Assembly (NCBI GenBank): GCA_905216175.1
Contig: CAJMSV010000043.1
Location: 1-15,599, forward strand
DNA from: an uncultured bacterium
GTDB taxonomy: Bacteria > Actinomycetota > Coriobacteriia > Coriobacteriales > Coriobacteriaceae
Length of the DNA: 15,599 nucleotides
Reading direction: 5' to 3'
The position numbers and the translations under genes were made by a program. The notes below the pieces were generated by a model. That model was not told where the DNA came from, made no database searches, and saw only the letters and a program-made list of their open reading frames with translations. Shown in pieces: positions 1-6,901 of the stretch (the first letter of the stretch is position 1; the number at the start of each line of letters is the position of its first letter).

Positions 1-86
1 GCCGAAAGTTGCTTGTTGACGCGGTCCAGGCTGCTGCGAGAGCCAGTCTTGGTTGAACGGAACAGATCCGCCGGAGAAAAATCCAT
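1..86 (-). CDS. N-terminus of probable RodA/FtsW-family protein (partial)
   Basis: An ATG at 86-84 is preceded on the minus strand by a perfect AGGAGGT (91-97) at about 5 nt spacing, and the frame stays open to the window edge. The 28 visible residues begin MDFSPADLFRSTKTG and are polar and basic, as expected for a cytoplasmic N-terminal extension; no membrane segment has been reached yet. The gene starts 9 nt after the PBP2 stop, so it is almost certainly the last or next gene of the mre operon. In many bacteria PBP2 is followed by rodA, the SEDS glycosyltransferase that polymerises lateral-wall peptidoglycan with PBP2. The RodA identity is inferred from position only; the visible residues contain no diagnostic motif. 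That a gene starts here is well supported. Confidence 0.6.
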   Translation of the reverse strand, partial: MDFSPADLFRSTKTGSRSSLDRVNKQLS

Positions 87-95
87 CGCAACCTC

Positions 96-2165
96 CTATC
101 GAACCGAAGAATCGCCCGAGGCCGAAGAGGTATCGGGCTCGTCATAAATCACGCCGAGAACGTCGCGCACGACATGCATCGCGGTATCTGAGCCGCCGCC
201 GCCCTGCTCCAGGACAGTAGCGCTGACAAACTTGGGGTCATCGGCCGGTGCATAGGCGCAGAACCACGCGTATTCGTCCTCGCCGCTTTTCTCGCCCGTG
301 CCCGACTTGCCGTATACCTGCGGCGTCAGGGTGCCAAAGTGAGCCGCCAAGGACGTCGATGCCGTGTAAATCACGTCGTGCATGCCGTTGCGGACAAGAG
401 CCAAATCCGAATCGCTGTTGATCTTGGCCTCTAGGCGCTTCTTCTTGCCCTTGCCGTTGTACTTATAGGCATCGCCGTCGCCATCGCGCGACACGGCAGA
501 CAAAAACACGTGAGGCACGTACTGTTTGCCGCCGTTGGCAAGACCCATATAGGCGCACGCCATCTGCAGGGGCGTCACCAGGATGTCGCCCTGGCCGATG
601 GCGATGTTGGTCATATCGCCGGCATTCCACTTGCGGTCCTCGGCAGATGCGTCGGCGAAGTACGACTCTTTCCACTCGGCATCGGGAATACGGCCCGCGC
701 CCTCACTCGGCAGATCGATACCGCAGGTCTTGCCCAGACCCCAGCGACGAAAGACCTCCTGCAGGCCCTCGGGATGTTGCTCGTCATAAAAGAACGCCTT
801 GCCCATGTCGTAGAAGACGGGGTCGCACGAGTTGGCGATACCGGACTGCAGCGTCATAGTGCCGTGACCGGAATGCAGCCAGCAGTACTTACCCCATGAC
901 TTGCCCAGGCCCGTCCAATAGCCCGTGCAGTTGGTTGTCTGCGTTGAAGTGTAGGTTCCAAACTCAAGACCGGCCAGCGCCGAGAGCGGCTTGATGGTCG
1001 AGGCCGACATGTACTGACCGCTAATGGCGCGGTTGAGCAGCGGGTGCGAACCCTTGTCATCATTGAGCTCGGTCCACACGTCATTTGAGACGCCGCCGAT
1101 AAAGACGGACGGATCGAACTTGGGCTGGCTCGCCATGCCCAGAATCTCGCCATTGTTGGGATCGAGGCACACCACAGCGCCGTTGCCGGCATTGCTGTAG
1201 CCAGTGGTCTTGGCAAGTTCGATAGCGCTCGCCAGTGCCGTCTCACAGGCCTGTTGGATCTTAAGGTCGAGCGTGAGCTTAATGTCGGAGCCGGCCTTCG
1301 CGGGCACGGCGCCGGCCTGACCGGTCACATTGCCCGAGGCATCGACCTTGACGGTCTGCTCGCCACGAATACCCTGCTGCAGGGTTTCGTAGTTGCTCTC
1401 AACGCCCGCCTGGCCCACGATATCGCCCGACTGGTACGTAATCTTGCCAGCAGAGGCATCATCATCGCCAGAGGTTTTCTTATTCTGGGCCTCGAGCTGC
1501 TCGGAGGTAATGGTGCCGGTATAGCCCAAGATATGGCATGCCGTCTCGCCATATGGATACTGGCGCTCGGTACGCTCGGCAATCTTGACGCCCGGGAACT
1601 CGCCGGCATGTTCCTGAATATAGGCAACCGTAGAGCGCCGGACGTCCGTCGCGATGGTATGCAGGCTCTGAGCGCCCTCTGTATTGTCCTGAATTTTGCG
1701 AAGGACCGCCACGTAAGGCATTCCAAGCACGTTGGCAAGATGGCGAACCAGAACCTCATCCTCGGCAAGGTCGCGGTAGGCCACGACAGCAAGTGAGGGA
1801 CGGTTCTGGACAAGTGCCACGCCATTGCGGTCGAGGATGCGGCCGCGCACAGCGGGTGTGGTAACGGTGCGAGTCTGATTACTATTGGCCTGCTTCTCGT
1901 AATAGTCCGACGAGACCATCTGCATGCCCCACAGCTTGACGGCAAGCGCCGCAAACATCGCGCCCACACCCGTGGTGAGGATGGAAAAGCGGCCCTTAAA
2001 GGCGGTCGCCGCGGTATTGTCCTCGCCCTCAGTGGCGCGCGGGGCCGTTCCATGCTGTGTATCGTAGGTAAAACGGGAATCGCCGCGACGCATGATGACC
2101 AGCGCGACCACGATGGCCACAACCAGCACGATACCGGCGATAATAACCGTCATCTGGGAAGACAT
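96..2165 (-). CDS. mrdA: Penicillin-binding protein 2 (elongation transpeptidase)
   Basis: This is a class B penicillin-binding protein of 689 aa, the D,D-transpeptidase that cross-links lateral-wall peptidoglycan in the elongasome. The dimerisation/pedestal domain starts near residue 105 (RGRILDRNG, 108-115). The transpeptidase domain carries all three catalytic motifs: S389-T-I-K392 (nucleophile Ser389), S446-C-D448 (SxN-type box) and K620-S-G-T (KTG-type box). The protein is about 50-60 aa longer than many PBP2s. It has a hydrophobic segment at 5-25, followed by RR, and a second at about 61-80 just before the pedestal, so it may cross the membrane twice. The ATG at 2165 has GGGAGG 7 nt upstream. 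It lies 13 nt after mreD and 9 nt before the next gene, consistent with one operon. Identity is firm; the two-segment topology is a prediction. Confidence 0.96.
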   Translation of the reverse strand: MSSQMTVIIAGIVLVVAIVVALVIMRRGDSRFTYDTQHGTAPRATEGEDNTAATAFKGRFSILTTGVGAMFAALAVKLWGMQMVSSDYYEKQANSNQTRTVTTPAVRGRILDRNGVALVQNRPSLAVVAYRDLAEDEVLVRHLANVLGMPYVAVLRKIQDNTEGAQSLHTIATDVRRSTVAYIQEHAGEFPGVKIAERTERQYPYGETACHILGYTGTITSEQLEAQNKKTSGDDDASAGKITYQSGDIVGQAGVESNYETLQQGIRGEQTVKVDASGNVTGQAGAVPAKAGSDIKLTLDLKIQQACETALASAIELAKTTGYSNAGNGAVVCLDPNNGEILGMASQPKFDPSVFIGGVSNDVWTELNDDKGSHPLLNRAISGQYMSASTIKPLSALAGLEFGTYTSTQTTNCTGYWTGLGKSWGKYCWLHSGHGTMTLQSGIANSCDPVFYDMGKAFFYDEQHPEGLQEVFRRWGLGKTCGIDLPSEGAGRIPDAEWKESYFADASAEDRKWNAGDMTNIAIGQGDILVTPLQMACAYMGLANGGKQYVPHVFLSAVSRDGDGDAYKYNGKGKKKRLEAKINSDSDLALVRNGMHDVIYTASTSLAAHFGTLTPQVYGKSGTGEKSGEDEYAWFCAYAPADDPKFVSATVLEQGGGGSDTAMHVVRDVLGVIYDEPDTSSASGDSSVR

Positions 2166-2178
2166 CTACGGGCCTCCC

Positions 2179-2745
2179 CTATTTGAGCTTGCGGGTCTTG
2201 GGCTTAAAGCGCATACCCGCCTGGCGTCCGCCACGTGCGGAGAATCCATAGCCGAACTGCGGCACGACGCCGGACATCAAAAACGGAATGGCAACCAGAC
2301 CCGTCAGGATCGAGGACGGCAGCGCATGGCCGAAGATCGCCACGACAAAGTTCGTCTCCAAACCCATAAACAGCAAGATGATGCTGTAGATCACATTAAT
2401 GACGAGCGCGAAGGCGCCCACAGTGACGCCGCGCGCACTCGGGGTACCGCCCGTCTGACCGACGGCGCTGTGCACCATGGCAAAAGAACCCACGGTCAGT
2501 AGGAGCGACATAACGCCCACCGGCACGGCAGCGGACAGGTCATAAAACAAGCCGCTGCAAATACCGCACACGACGGCACGGGTCGGGTCGCCCGAGAACA
2601 CGCTTAGGCACACCAGGATAATCATGAAGTTGACGCGACCGCCCGCAATGGAGATCTGCGGTGCCAGGCCTGCCTGCAGCAGCACGCACACGATGGCGGC
2701 GATCACAAACGTGCGGGAGCTCATCCCCTGCTCGTGTAGATCCAT
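2179..2745 (-). CDS. mreD: Rod shape-determining protein MreD
   Basis: This is a small hydrophobic protein of about 188 aa with five or six membrane segments, for example TFVIAAIVCVLLQAG near residue 12, VNFMIILVCLSVF near 38 and LLTVGSFAMVHSAVG near 82. It has a basic C-terminal tail (KPKTRKLK). MreD proteins are poorly conserved integral membrane partners of MreC. The assignment rests on size, hydrophobicity, weak family resemblance, and position between mreC and PBP2. There are two close starts. The ATG at 2751 is only 1 nt from the G-run AGGGGG, whereas the ATG at 2745 has 7 nt spacing, so I prefer 2745; the longer form adds two residues. The SD overlaps the mreC stop region, suggesting translational coupling. 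Confidence 0.88.
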   Translation of the reverse strand: MDLHEQGMSSRTFVIAAIVCVLLQAGLAPQISIAGGRVNFMIILVCLSVFSGDPTRAVVCGICSGLFYDLSAAVPVGVMSLLLTVGSFAMVHSAVGQTGGTPSARGVTVGAFALVINVIYSIILLFMGLETNFVVAIFGHALPSSILTGLVAIPFLMSGVVPQFGYGFSARGGRQAGMRFKPKTRKLK

Positions 2746-2756
2746 GGACATGCCCC

Positions 2757-3755
2757 CTATTCGCTCGAGCCAGAATCGGTCGTCTCGGACGTGTCGGAAC
2801 TGTCATCCGAACTCTCGTCCTTCGTCTTGGTCGCAGCATCGCGCGACGGTCCCTGCGGTGTGCTATTAGCGGTGCCCACGTCCTCATCCGAGGCCGACTG
2901 TTCGTCGGTCAGAGAGGTGATGACCAGCACTTCCTCGTTGTTCTCGGCCGTGGTCTGAGCGCGCACCACAATGGTGTAGTACACGTCGTTTGCCGATTTC
3001 TCAACCGACGAGACGGTGCCGAGCGGTAAACCCTTGGGGAACACACCACCGATACCCGAGGTCACGATGATGTCGCCAACCTTAACATCGGAGTCGACGC
3101 TCACGTACTCAAGACGCAGCGTGCCGTCAGCCTGACCCTGCAGCATGCCCTGGGCGCGCGTGTCCTGCACCATAGCCGACACGCCCGAGTTCTCGTCGCC
3201 AATCAGGCGCACGGTAGAGGTCTTGGCCGATACTTCGATAATCTGGCCGATAACACCGGCAGAACTCGTCACGGGCATGTTGATGGTAAGGCCGTCGGCA
3301 GAGCCCTTGTCGATGGTAACGGTCGAGGTCCAGGCATCGCCCGAGGCACCAACGATACGAGCAGCGGTCGATTTGAGGTTATAGGTCGACTGCAGGCCGA
3401 CCAGCCCTTCCAGACGCTCAGCGGTCTTTTGAGCCTCGGAGAGCTCGGCAACCTTAGAGGTCAGTTCCTCGTTTTGCTTCTTGAGCTCGTCGAGCGTGTC
3501 CTGCGACGCCGTAAGGTTAGAGAACACGTTGCCGATCGCATTGAAGGGAGCCGCCACGGCCGAGCCCACAAAGCGCACCGGCGAGGTAATCGTCGTTACG
3601 CCCGAACGCACGGCATGAATCGGTCCTGCCTCGCCCTCGCGGATGTAAAACGTGAGCAGCAACACCGAAATCAGGCTGAAAACAATCAACGGGCGCATAC
3701 CCGTTGATTGTCGCTTGGTATTCAGATTTGTGGAGAAACCCGAAGATCGTGCCAA
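2757..3755 (-). CDS. mreC: Rod shape-determining protein MreC
   Basis: This 332-aa protein is the periplasmic-side scaffold linking MreB and MreD to PBP2. It has a short basic N-terminus, one membrane anchor at about 21-38, and a heptad-like helix at about 84-120 (LDELKKQNEELTSKVAELSEAQ region) typical of the MreC dimerising coiled coil. A beta-rich domain follows, with the family motif VTSGIGGVFPKGLPLGTV (231-248). Residues from about 284 onward form an acidic Ser/Thr/Asp/Glu-rich tail likely to be disordered. The start is TTG at 3755: AAAGGTGG sits 7 nt upstream (3763-3770), and the first in-frame ATG (residue 20) has no such site and would leave almost no residues before the membrane segment. 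It lies 21 nt after mreB. Confidence 0.95.
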   Translation of the reverse strand: MARSSGFSTNLNTKRQSTGMRPLIVFSLISVLLLTFYIREGEAGPIHAVRSGVTTITSPVRFVGSAVAAPFNAIGNVFSNLTASQDTLDELKKQNEELTSKVAELSEAQKTAERLEGLVGLQSTYNLKSTAARIVGASGDAWTSTVTIDKGSADGLTINMPVTSSAGVIGQIIEVSAKTSTVRLIGDENSGVSAMVQDTRAQGMLQGQADGTLRLEYVSVDSDVKVGDIIVTSGIGGVFPKGLPLGTVSSVEKSANDVYYTIVVRAQTTAENNEEVLVITSLTDEQSASDEDVGTANSTPQGPSRDAATKTKDESSDDSSDTSETTDSGSSE

Positions 3756-3762
3756 ATGGAAT

Positions 3763-3770
3763 CCACCTTT
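3763..3770 (-). promoter_or_regulatory. Ribosome binding site fixing the TTG start of mreC
   Basis: On the minus strand this reads AAAGGTGG, ending 7 nt before the TTG at 3755. No ATG or GTG in frame has a comparable site, so it supports the TTG initiation codon. Confidence 0.75.
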
Positions 3771-3776
3771 TGGAAA

Positions 3777-4820
3777 TTAAGCATTGGTCTGGACGAAGCC
3801 GCCATCAAACGCATTGGCCTCGAGCACGCGGGCACAGCCGTTAACGACGTTATCGAGCGCCGTGGGGCTGACGTTGACCGAAACGCCGGTCTCATCGCGC
3901 AGGCGCACGTCGAGCCCGCGCAGCAGTGCGCCACCACCGGTCAGCAAAATGCCGTAGTACATAAGGTCAGAGGCAAGATCGGGCGGCGTAGCGTCGAGTG
4001 CGTCCTTGACGGCCTTGGCCATCTCGTCGAGCGGCTTGTTGAGCGCGCGACGGATCTCCTCGCTCTCAATGCGCACGGTCTTGGGCAGACCCGTGATCAC
4101 GTCACGGCCATTGACCTCGACGTCGAGCTCGTCCTTGAGCGGCACGGCGGAGCCAACCTTGATCTTGATGTCCTCTGCCGTACGCTCGCCGATGGCCAGG
4201 TTGTAGGCATCGCGAACGTGCGTGAGGATGGCCTGATCGAACTCGTCGCCGGCAATACGGATGGACTGCGAGACGACGATGCCGCCCATAGCGATAACGG
4301 CAACCTCGGTAGTACCGCCGCCGATGTCGATGACCATGGAGCCGGTGGGCTCCTCGACGGGCAGGTCGGCGCCGATAGCAGCAGCCATGGGCTCCTCGAT
4401 CAGGTAGGCCTGGCGAGCGCCGGCCTGGATCGTGGCCTCAAAGACAGCGCGCTTCTCGACCGACGTGACGCCGGAGGGAACGCAGACGACAACGCGCGGA
4501 CGCGGGGTCCACGGATAGCGCTTCTCGGACGCCTTGTCGATAAAGTAGCGGAGCATGGCCTCGGTAACATCGAAGTCGGCGATGACGCCGTCCTTCAGGG
4601 GACGAACGGCCACAATGTTGCCGGGCGTACGGCCGAGCATGCGCTTTGCCTCGATACCGACCGCCAGGATGCGCTCGTCGTTCTTGTCGATGGCGACGAC
4701 GGAGGGCTCGCGAATGACGATGCCCTTGCCGCGCACGGAGACAAGCGTATTTGCGGTGCCGAGGTCGATGGCAAGATCGCCCGCATAGCTACCGAAGAAC
4801 ATATCCATCAAAGAAAACAA
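3777..4820 (-). CDS. mreB: Cell shape-determining actin-like protein MreB
   Basis: This 347-aa bacterial actin forms membrane-associated filaments that orient lateral cell-wall synthesis. ATP-binding motifs are clear: phosphate-1 DLGTANT (19-25), phosphate-2 DIGGGTTEV (165-173) and the adenosine motif TGGGALLRGL (294-303). VPSGVTSVEKRAV (115-127) and IEEPMAAAIGADLPV (141-155) are typical of MreB. The N-terminus MFSLMDMFFGSYAG is hydrophobic and amphipathic and may help membrane contact. The start is TTG at 4820, with AGGAG 5 nt upstream (4826-4830). The alternative ATG at 4808 would be 17 nt from that site. This is the first gene of the mre operon, behind a 115-nt intergenic region with a hairpin and a putative promoter. 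Length and motifs are normal for the family. Confidence 0.97.
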   Translation of the reverse strand: MFSLMDMFFGSYAGDLAIDLGTANTLVSVRGKGIVIREPSVVAIDKNDERILAVGIEAKRMLGRTPGNIVAVRPLKDGVIADFDVTEAMLRYFIDKASEKRYPWTPRPRVVVCVPSGVTSVEKRAVFEATIQAGARQAYLIEEPMAAAIGADLPVEEPTGSMVIDIGGGTTEVAVIAMGGIVVSQSIRIAGDEFDQAILTHVRDAYNLAIGERTAEDIKIKVGSAVPLKDELDVEVNGRDVITGLPKTVRIESEEIRRALNKPLDEMAKAVKDALDATPPDLASDLMYYGILLTGGGALLRGLDVRLRDETGVSVNVSPTALDNVVNGCARVLEANAFDGGFVQTNA

Positions 4821-4825
4821 CGCAA

Positions 4826-4830
4826 CTCCT
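4826..4830 (-). promoter_or_regulatory. Ribosome binding site fixing the TTG start of mreB
   Basis: AGGAG on the minus strand is followed by 5 nt and then TTG at 4820. The nearest in-frame ATG (4808) is 17 nt away, too far for this site. Confidence 0.75.
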
Positions 4831-4852
4831 GATGTGTTGGATGATTGCTGGA

Positions 4853-4880
4853 AAACTACTAGTTCATGATACTAGCGCAA
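4853..4880 (-). promoter_or_regulatory. Putative promoter of the mre operon with palindromic spacer
   Basis: On the minus strand there is TTGCGC (4880-4875), a 16-nt spacer and TAGTTT (4858-4853), about 30 nt before the mreB start. The match to consensus is only partial. An inverted repeat, CTAGT/ACTAG with a TCATGA centre (4859-4875), fills the spacer. Position supports a promoter here, since the hairpin at 4881-4913 appears to end upstream transcription. The exact elements are uncertain. Confidence 0.35.
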
Positions 4881-4913
4881 GCCCGGCACCTCACTTGCGG
4901 TGAAGCGCCGGGC
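4881..4913 (-). terminator. Strong hairpin between the TPR gene and mreB
   Basis: GCCCGGC...GCCGGGC continues inward to make a 14-bp stem (two wobble pairs, no mismatches) with a 5-nt loop, 4895-4899. It lies 23 nt after the TPR gene stop and upstream of mreB. On the minus strand it is followed by TTGCGCT rather than a U-run, so an intrinsic terminator is the likely role but is not proven. On the plus strand it is followed by AAAGC, which does not fit termination. Confidence 0.55.
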
Positions 4914-4935
4914 AAAGCTAAATCCCATAAGGTCA

Positions 4936-6240
4936 CTACTGGTTGTCAGCAGCCGAGAAATCCATATCGAGCGAGGAAACAGCCCAGCCGATATGGTTGT
5001 CGGAGCGCACGAATTTGACGGTGTACTCCTGCTCGCCGCCCTTGGACAGCGACGCCTTAACCTTGGCAGTCGTCTCGGTCATGGACTGATCCATGCCCTC
5101 GACGGACACGGTGGCACCCTGCGGAATCGAGGAGACGATCATCGACTTGGCGTCCTCGGACAGGCTCGAGGCCAGGCAAGACTCGGCCTTTGCGGTGTCA
5201 CCGTCGCCGGCAGCCTGGAACAGATCGGTAACGACAGACTCCTGAGACGGGAAGCCAAAGCCGCGCGTGTAGGCAAAGCCCAGACCGCCCGCGGCGATCA
5301 AAATGAGCAGAAGCAGCACGATGAAGACCTTGAGACCCGTGTGGCGATGGCGACGACGGACCTTGGCCTGCTTACGATCCTGACGGTCCTGCTGGACCAT
5401 CTCGGACTCGGACAGCGTAAAGAAGCCGGTGTCCGAGGGATCGGGCATAAACTGGCCGGTCGCGCCCGTAGGATCGAGCGGATCGACGGCAGGAGCGTCC
5501 ATCGCGGGCGCCGGAGCCGTGGCCATAGCCGTCTGGGCAGACAGCGCGGCAAGCGAATCGTGCACGCGGGCAAGCTCATCGGCCTGCTCGGAGGTGAGCT
5601 GGTAGATGCCATCGGCAGTGGCGGCGTTAAAGGCGTCGAGCGCGTCGGAGGGACGGCCGGCGGCAGAAAGCGCCTGACCCATGCCGGCGTTGAGCGCACG
5701 TGTGTCGTCGCGGGGGCCGGCAAAGTCGATAGCCGTGCGGTAGGTCTCCACGGCATCCGCCGGACGGCCGAGCTTAATGAAGCAACGACCGAGCTCGCCG
5801 AGTGCGGCGGCAGGAGCCGGATTGGCGCCGTCGATGGCAGCCTGACGGAAGGCGGTTCCCGCGTTGGCATAGTCGCCCGACTGGAACAGCGCATTGCCCA
5901 GGCCCAGATAGGCCTTGAACGGCGTGGCATAGGAAGCATCCTGCGTAGCAGCAGAGAACGCCTGGGCGGCCGTCGTGTAGTCGCCCACGGCGGCGAGCGC
6001 CTTGCCGCGGTTGGTGAGCAGCGCGCCGCGCTTGCCATAGGTGCCGTCGTTGAGGGCGGCGGCATAGGCCTCGGCGGCCTCGGCATACATGCCCAGGTGC
6101 ATCAAGGCGTTGCCACGAAGGTGATCGGCCTCGCCCATAATCTCATCAGGAGTCTTTGCCGCACCAAGCATCTGGGCTGCAGCGGAAAAATCACCCGCGC
6201 GGTAAGCGGCGCGGCCCTGTTGGATCAGCTGGCTATTCAA
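4936..6240 (-). CDS. TPR-repeat single-pass membrane protein, function unknown
   Basis: This 434-aa protein has three visible parts. Residues 4-210 hold about five or six tetratricopeptide-type helical pairs (for example LRGNALMHLGMYAEAAEAYA at 41-60 and YLGLGNALFQSGDYANAGTA at 111-130), a protein-interaction scaffold. A low-complexity Ala/Pro/Asp linker (about 235-275) and a very basic stretch, KVRRRHRHTGLK (293-304), precede one membrane segment at about 304-323. The basic flank places the TPR region in the cytoplasm. The last 110 residues would be outside and resemble small extracellular domains of unknown function. The start is TTG at 6240, with AAAGGGG 6 nt upstream overlapping the stop codon of the cyclophilin gene, 11 nt away, so the two are probably co-translated. 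I do not recognise a named family for the whole protein. Confidence 0.88.
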   Translation of the reverse strand: MNSQLIQQGRAAYRAGDFSAAAQMLGAAKTPDEIMGEADHLRGNALMHLGMYAEAAEAYAAALNDGTYGKRGALLTNRGKALAAVGDYTTAAQAFSAATQDASYATPFKAYLGLGNALFQSGDYANAGTAFRQAAIDGANPAPAAALGELGRCFIKLGRPADAVETYRTAIDFAGPRDDTRALNAGMGQALSAAGRPSDALDAFNAATADGIYQLTSEQADELARVHDSLAALSAQTAMATAPAPAMDAPAVDPLDPTGATGQFMPDPSDTGFFTLSESEMVQQDRQDRKQAKVRRRHRHTGLKVFIVLLLLILIAAGGLGFAYTRGFGFPSQESVVTDLFQAAGDGDTAKAESCLASSLSEDAKSMIVSSIPQGATVSVEGMDQSMTETTAKVKASLSKGGEQEYTVKFVRSDNHIGWAVSSLDMDFSAADNQ

Positions 6241-6246
6241 GGAAGT

Positions 6247-6253
6247 CCCCTTT
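6247..6253 (-). promoter_or_regulatory. Ribosome binding site for the TPR gene TTG start
   Basis: AAAGGGG on the minus strand lies 6 nt before the TTG at 6240. It overlaps the TAA stop of the upstream cyclophilin gene (6254-6252), implying translational coupling. The next in-frame ATG is 34 codons downstream, inside the TPR region. Confidence 0.7.
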
Positions 6254-6794
6254 ACTCGTGAACGATCTCGACATGGACGATCTCGTCGCCGGCGCGCAGC
6301 TGCGAAATCACATCGAGACCCTCGACCGTGGTACCAAAGACGGTGTAACCGGAATCGAGGTTATGCTGGGCGCCCAGGCAGAAGTAGAACTGCGAACCCG
6401 CGGAATCGGGGTCCATGGAGCGTGCCATGGCAAGGGCACCATCGACATGGCTGTTGCGCGGATTGGTAGCAAACTCGCCCTTGATGCAGTAGCCGGGACC
6501 ACCGTTACCGGGCATGCCGTCGGGGCCCTCAAGACCGGCAGCGACGTCGGCGCCGGACATGTCGCGGGTATTGGGGTCGCCGCCCTGGATGACAAAACCG
6601 GGCACATAACGATGGAACTTAAGTCCATCATAGAAACCCATCGTGGAAAGCTCGCAGAAGTTCGCGACATGAATGGGAGCGCCCTCGCCGTCAAACTTGA
6701 CCTTGATGGTACCCTTCGACGTCTCGATAACGGCGCACTCGTCGCCGGCAAGCTGATACTCGGGCGTGTAGAGCTCTTTCTTAAAACCAAACAT
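6252..6794 (-). CDS. Cyclophilin-type peptidyl-prolyl cis-trans isomerase
   Basis: This is a 180-aa single-domain cyclophilin that interconverts cis and trans peptide bonds before proline. The active-site stretch FHRYVPGFVIQGGDP (60-74) contains Arg62, Phe67 and Gln70, equivalent to human cyclophilin A Arg55, Phe60 and Gln63. SAGSQFYFCL (131-140) and YTVFGTTVEGLDV (150-162) complete the fold. The positions equivalent to Trp121 and His126 of cyclophilin A appear to be Asn145 and Tyr150, a variation that could weaken cyclosporin binding. There is no signal peptide or membrane anchor, so it should be cytoplasmic. The ATG at 6794 has AAGGA 5 nt upstream. It is the first gene of a two-gene unit with the TPR protein and has a good promoter at 6834-6863. 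Confidence 0.95.
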   Translation of the reverse strand: MFGFKKELYTPEYQLAGDECAVIETSKGTIKVKFDGEGAPIHVANFCELSTMGFYDGLKFHRYVPGFVIQGGDPNTRDMSGADVAAGLEGPDGMPGNGGPGYCIKGEFATNPRNSHVDGALAMARSMDPDSAGSQFYFCLGAQHNLDSGYTVFGTTVEGLDVISQLRAGDEIVHVEIVHE

Positions 6795-6833
6795 GTGGTT
6801 CCTTCCTCGTGCGTTTAAAGCATATTTGTAAGA

Positions 6834-6863
6834 ATTGTAGCAATAAGCATGCGCTTACATCAA
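6834..6863 (-). promoter_or_regulatory. Sigma-70-type promoter for the cyclophilin-TPR operon
   Basis: On the minus strand there is TTGATG (6863-6858), an 18-nt spacer and TACAAT (6839-6834), giving a leader of about 33 nt before the ATG at 6794. TAAGC/GCTTA (6844-6857) is an inverted repeat in the spacer, and TGCGC/GCGCA (6850-6870) is centred on the -35 element. Either could be an operator, but this is inference. Confidence 0.65.
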
Positions 6864-6901
6864 TTGCGCACGTAGGTTATGCCGACTATGGCGAACTAAT
6901 T

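Noticed and set aside
3708..4832. A 374-codon plus-strand open frame opposite mreB
   Set aside because: mreB on the other strand has all actin-fold motifs; the opposite frame is low-complexity and unsupported.
4900..6261. A 453-codon plus-strand open frame across the TPR gene
   Set aside because: It is a shadow of the TPR gene with no recognisable domain and no ribosome binding site; its residues mirror the biased third positions of the real frame.
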